Shown here piece after piece: positions 60,119-64,000 of a stretch of 64,000 bases of DNA. The stretch's first letter is position 1; every line of letters starts with the position of its first letter. Made by a program: the position numbers and the translations under genes. Under the pieces are notes generated by a model. That model did not search any database and was not told where the DNA came from. It worked only from the letters and a program-made list of their open reading frames with translations. This DNA is from Calliopum simillimum (taxonomy: Eukaryota > Arthropoda > Insecta > Diptera > Lauxaniidae): NCBI GenBank assembly GCA_951812925.1, contig OX638368.1, positions 112,491,309 to 112,555,308 of the forward strand, in the 5' to 3' direction.

Positions 60119-60762
60119 GTAAGGGTGGAAGATTTGGCCTGGCCAAACATTAAATACCCTACACAGTAGTAATTTGAGAATTTTGCTTATATGGGAGGTG
60201 CCACGCCTTGTCTGAGGTCACCCAGTTTTTGCTCAAAGCTTGCATTTATTGTACTTAGTGTCTGAGCGAAATTTGGTTGGATTATCTCAAAAAACGATTT
60301 CAGTAAAGCGTTTTGAAGCTTTTGCTTATGTGGGAGGTGCCACGCCCTTTTATCGGAATTTGCCCAATTTCTTCTCGAAGCATGCGCTTTTAATTCGTAG
60401 TATATATTTGTATTGTCGTGAAAAATACTCCTAAAGTTTTCAATATATTTTTTGTATGGGCGGTAGGCGTGTCCGTTGACCGATTTTGCTCATTTTGAAT
60501 CCCACGAGCTAGCTTTGACGACGGAGGCAGTGTACCGAATTTCATTGAATTATCTTGCTCAGTTTTCCCAGAAAATGAATTTCCACGCACACGCAGCCAG
60601 CCAGCCACCCAGCCAGCCACCCAGCCACCCAGCCAGCCAGACAGACGGACATGGCTATATCGACTCAGGAGGTGACGCTGATCAATATCTATATCCGCCA
60701 CACTTTCTTCTCTGCGATACAAACGGAGGGACAAAGTGAATATACCCTGGGTGTAGAGTATA
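60119..60762 (-). mobile_element. TATACCC-type dispersed repeat, copy C
   Basis: Reverse orientation of copies A and B: TTTGGCCTGGCCAAA at the left, GGGAGGTGCCACGCC modules, CCAGCCAGCCACCCAGCC replacing the GTCTG run, and TATACCCTGGGTGTAGAGTATA at the right end. Confidence 0.7.
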
Positions 60763-61200
60763 AAAAAAAATTTAAAAACTCGAAAAAACCATCGACTTTG
60801 ACCAGCTCTACAAAGCGAACCATTTTTTCAAATGAATTAAAATTTTATATTCTTAAGTATTGAGCATTTGTTCGCAAATTTGATTTTCGCTAACACTTTT
60901 AAGAAATGTCCATTGTGCGACGGATATAATTACAGGCACACATTCTTATGTCATTATTTAACTTTTAAGTGTGCAACATAAATTTGCAAGTTTAATCGCT
61001 GGCCGCTAAGCACAAGTCAAAAGAAGCTTAACTAAAATTTAGAGAGTTCTTATTCAGAATATGTTATAATGTTAAATCTGGTTTATTAATTTAGCAAATT
61101 TTCCTTATAAATTTATAGAAATAATTCATCTTTGACACGCCTGAGCTTTAGAGACACATTTTTAATGCTTTTCTTCTTTTCTTTCTTTTTTTAATTGCAG

Positions 61201-61361
61201 TTATGTTTTCTCAGCGCCTGGTAAGCTGTTAGATTCAATGCCTGGCACATTGATGTTAACTGATTGCTTAGAAGCTTGTCAAAGCAACGAGACGTGTCAT
61301 GCGGTTAATTACGAAACAGGACTTTGTGTGCTCTTCTCAGCGAATGCGGATAAGCTACCAG
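61201..61361 (+). CDS. secreted PAN-domain protein, second coding exon (partial)
   Basis: The 161-bp exon continues residues 238-291 of the protein begun at 45492. The split Gly codon is completed by its first base, and the frame reads YVFSAPGKLLDSMPG, TDCLEACQSNETCHAVNYET and GLCVLFSANADKLPG. Cysteines 260, 264, 270 and 280, with Cys226 from the previous exon, give the spacing of a PAN/Apple domain, which mediates protein contacts in extracellular matrix. It starts after TTAATTGCAG and ends before GTATGT at 61362, leaving one base for the next codon. Length, phase and splice sites are all consistent. The sequence is typical of the first PAN domain of insect PAN plus ZP proteins such as trynity and neyo; ortholog choice is left open. 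Confidence 0.88.
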
Positions 61362-62192
61362 GTATGTAATGAACGAGCAAATGAACGAGTTTTTACTTCT
61401 CTCTGCAACTATGCAAAGCAGCAAGAATGACATAATGTACAAATGATATAAGATTGGCTAACACATATTGACGTAGCTCGCAGATTTAAAATTAGTTAAC
61501 AGCATTAATTTTTAAATCCCACTTCTATCAATGTCACATGCTTAACGTAGTACCGTAATAGAAATATTTTAGCTGTATTTAGTGCAAAAAAAAAAAACTA
61601 TATTATTTTCGCTATAAAACTCAGTTAACTGATTAATTAATTATTTAAAAATTAAGTTAGAAGGTTACACAACTTGTGCTAACTGTTTGCGGCCGCCTTC
61701 AGGAGGTGTTAAGCCATAACAGCGCCATTATTTCAGCTCATTAATCAGCGTGGACAGCTTCTTTTTTTTATTATATAGCTATCAAATAATTTTGCAGAAA
61801 AAAACATTCACCAAACTAATGCCAATTTATAAAGAAATAAAACATCAATTTAAGCTGGCAAAACAAAAATGAAAAAAATAAACCCTTAAGGCAGCTTTTG
61901 AAGCATGAGAAAAAGTGTTCAACAGCATACGCACGCAATGAAATCAATCATAGCTTATTAATTTATTTTCATTTTCATTGAACTTGACTTTGACTGAGTG
62001 TATCAGAAATAAACTCAAACAAACGCGATCTTAAAAATCAAAGAATTTTCGAGTTCTACATTAGATATCTAATGTTAATCTCTTATAATTCTCGAGTTGA
62101 AAAAAAAATGTTGGGACAACAGTAGAAATCAATTCGCAATTGCTTAGAGAAAAAGTTTTAAGTGCCATTGTGATAGTCGATATTAACAAAAA
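61362..62192 (+). other. start of next intron
   Basis: Donor GTATGT at 61362. AT-rich sequence without repeats I can define; no further exon of this gene is seen before the window ends. Confidence 0.6.
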
Positions 62193-62565
62193 TCTATATA
62201 TTAATACGCAAGACAAAACTTTGTACAACCTTTTTTACTAGTTAGAAATGGGGCACGACTTTGAATTATATACCATTAGAAAAGTATTTGTGTTTAAATG
62301 TGCACAAAATTAAACTTGTTTTAATATTTTGCTATCAAGCAAATTTAGTTAGTTTTACCTGGCACAAAGAGGAAGACAAAAAGCTGACTGACACTGACTT
62401 CATGTTTCTTATTTTCTTTGCGTTTCCCATTTGACATTGTACCAAGGATAATAAATGAGCATATCTTTTTTGTACCAAATAGCAAAAAAGTACTTAAACT
62501 GCCCAAAAAGTACCAAAATTATTTGATACATTTGTGATCAAATTGTGACCATTGGGCGATTCTGG
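62193..62565 (+). mobile_element. Helitron-like short element, copy 9
   Basis: Starts TCTATATATTAATACGCAAG after A and ends GGGCGATTCTGG before T (CTGG in place of CTAG, still CTRR). A middle deletion removes the CGCGGTCAC region. Confidence 0.8.
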
Positions 62566-62689
62566 TATAAATAGAAATTCATTAGAATAGTAAGGCTTGA
62601 TTTAGATTAAGAACTACGTAAATCATATTTATATTTATTTTAAGAATGATAGATTATCCCACCCAATTTTTAAAAAAAAAAAGTGTTCG

Positions 62690-63597
62690 GAATCATTCTT
62701 TAATCGAATGATGGGACACTTTTGTGAGACAATCGCTCGAAAAATTTTCGGCACTTTTTTGAGACACTTTTCGCGACACTCTTTCGACTTTTTTGAGACA
62801 GGTTTTTCGACAAATTTTTGAAGACAGTCTCTCGGTACTTATTTCGACACTTTTTCGCAACACTTTTTTGTAAAACTTTTTTGCGACACTTTAGCGACAC
62901 TTTTTCGATAAATTTTTCGACTTTTTTAAGACACTTTTTTCGACTCTTTTTAGCGACACTTTTTAATCGACTCTTCTTTTAAGCGAGAAATATTTTCGAA
63001 ACATTTTTTAAATATTTTGACACTTTTTTGCCCACCCTTTTTTTAGCGACAAATTTTTTTTTTTTTTGAAAAACATTTTTGAAACACATATTTGTGACAT
63101 TTTGGAACACTTTTCTTGGATACTTTTTGAGGCTTTTTATCGACAAATTTTCGTGACACATTTTTCAACACACTTTTTTGCGACAAATTTTTCGACACTT
63201 TTTTTAAACTAATTTCGTAACTTTTTTCAACACATTTTTGCGAAAAATTTTTCGACACTTGTTTGCGACACTTGTTTGCGACACCTTTCTGTGACAAATT
63301 TTTCGACACTCTTTTCAAGCCAATTTTTTGACACATACTTTTCTGCGACAAATTTTTCGACACTTTTTTCAATACTATCTTCGTTACTTTTTTCGAGTTT
63401 TTTGGAAATAGTTTGTTGCGACAAATGTTTCGACTCTTCTGTCAAACACTTTTTTGCGACAGTTTTTTGAGGCACTCAAGCGACATTCTTAGCAGCACTT
63501 TTTTGCGACAATTTTTTGCGATTTTTTTTAGACAAATTTTTCTACACTTTTTTGTAACTCTATTTTAACTTTCTTGTGACACTTTTCGTCACATAAA
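62690..63597. repeat. degenerate TTTTTTGCGACA minisatellite
   Basis: Some 35-40 irregular units built on CGACACTTTTTTGCGACAAATTTTT. The minus strand reads as Lys/Ser/Val-rich frames (KKCRKKVSKN-like) that shift with unit length and are not genes. Unit length varies between about 20 and 28 bp. Confidence 0.85.
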
Positions 63598-63915
63598 GTC
63601 ATATCTAACAAACTCTTCAAGATATTTAAATGAATTTTGGTAGGTAAATGTCACACTTAAATACCAAACAAACAGGCATGACAGCGTTTTGAGACACTCA
63701 AGCGACATTTTTAGCAACACTTTTTTGCGACAATTTGTTGCGACAATTTTTTGCGACTTTTTTGATAAATTTTTCTACACTTTTTTGTAACTCTATTTTG
63801 TGTCACTTTCTTGCGACACTTTTCGTGACATAACGTTTTATCTAACAAACTCTTCAAGATATTTAAATGAATTTTTATAGGTAGGTGTCACACATAAATA
63901 CCAAACTAATAAACA
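63466..63915. repeat. ~215-bp tandem duplication
   Basis: GAGGCACTCAAGCGACATTC...TCTAACAAACTCTTCAAGATATTTAAATGAATTTTG...CATGACAGC is repeated from about 63690 (GAGACACTCAAGCGACATTT) with few changes to about 63915. It joins the right edge of the minisatellite and may be its expansion unit or its flank. Confidence 0.75.
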
Positions 63916-64000
63916 TGATCAGGTAAGCGCCACGCCCTGCTTTTAAATGTATGTTACACTTCTTACACGTGTGCTACACTGCTGTACTTTTTTTTTTTTC

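Larger units (their letters stand above)
46205..61200 (+). other. 14,996-bp intron between PAN-domain exons
   Basis: The donor GTAAGT at 46205 and the acceptor TTAATTGCAG ending at 61200 follow consensus, and joining them keeps the frame through the PAN domain. The intron has been enlarged by mobile DNA: a Penelope element, two pogo-type elements, a Helitron-like copy, a TATACCC-type repeat and a family with a 17-bp array. Confidence 0.85.

Noticed and set aside
62700..63475. Minus-strand Lys/Ser/Val-rich frames
   Set aside because: They follow the GCGACA minisatellite and shift frame with unit length; no domain.
1..64000. tRNA or rRNA genes
   Set aside because: I looked for cloverleaf-like boxes (GGTTCGA-type) and rRNA-like GC-rich stretches and saw none; a covariance search would be needed to exclude a diverged one.

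Overview
The window is nuclear DNA of a higher fly (Brachycera; species not determined). It is AT-rich, with long poly-A/poly-T runs and CAG/CAA/TTG-rich tracts typical of fly introns. It carries a Penelope retroelement, short Helitron-like elements of DINE-1 style, and repeats opening TATACCC...GGGTATA that contain the GTCCGTCTGTCTGTCTG string common in fly repeats. Host coding content is sparse. I can support two exons of one plus-strand gene and no other host gene.

Host gene. A splice acceptor at 45466-45467 opens an exon with the start codon at 45492. It encodes a signal peptide, about 190 residues of Ala/Gln/Pro/Ser-rich linker and the first cysteine of a PAN/Apple domain. The exon ends at a donor at 46205. 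A 14,996-bp intron follows, then a 161-bp exon (61201-61361) that completes most of the PAN domain in the correct phase, followed by another donor. The product is a secreted PAN-domain protein, most like the PAN plus ZP apical-matrix proteins of insects (trynity/neyo/nompA group); the remaining domains lie beyond the window. Bases 1-45467 are probably a 5'-UTR intron, though upstream intergenic DNA cannot be separated from it.

Mobile DNA fills most of the rest. (1) Nine copies of a 350-430-bp element with Helitron-like ends (TC...hairpin...CTAG, inserted between A and T), two with internal tandem growth and one split by two later insertions. (2) A 2.87-kb Penelope element with reverse transcriptase and GIY-YIG endonuclease regions, a 17-bp target duplication, a one-base frameshift between the domains and a hammerhead-like motif in its 3' region; it interrupts an older repeat of which two other copies lie nearby. 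(3) Several palindromic elements that begin with CACAG or a close variant and, where boundaries are clear, lie between TTA or TAA. (4) TA-flanked inverted-repeat elements, one with a decayed pogo-type transposase. (5) Three TATACCC-type repeats and two copies of a family ending in a 17-bp tandem array.

Tandem repeats are also prominent: a 38-bp minisatellite (640-1805), about 900 bp of two hexanucleotide repeats (20464-21363), and a TTTTTGCGACA-type array near the right end (62690-63920). They create long but spurious reading frames. The interest of the window is its nested record of transposon insertions, not a gene cluster.
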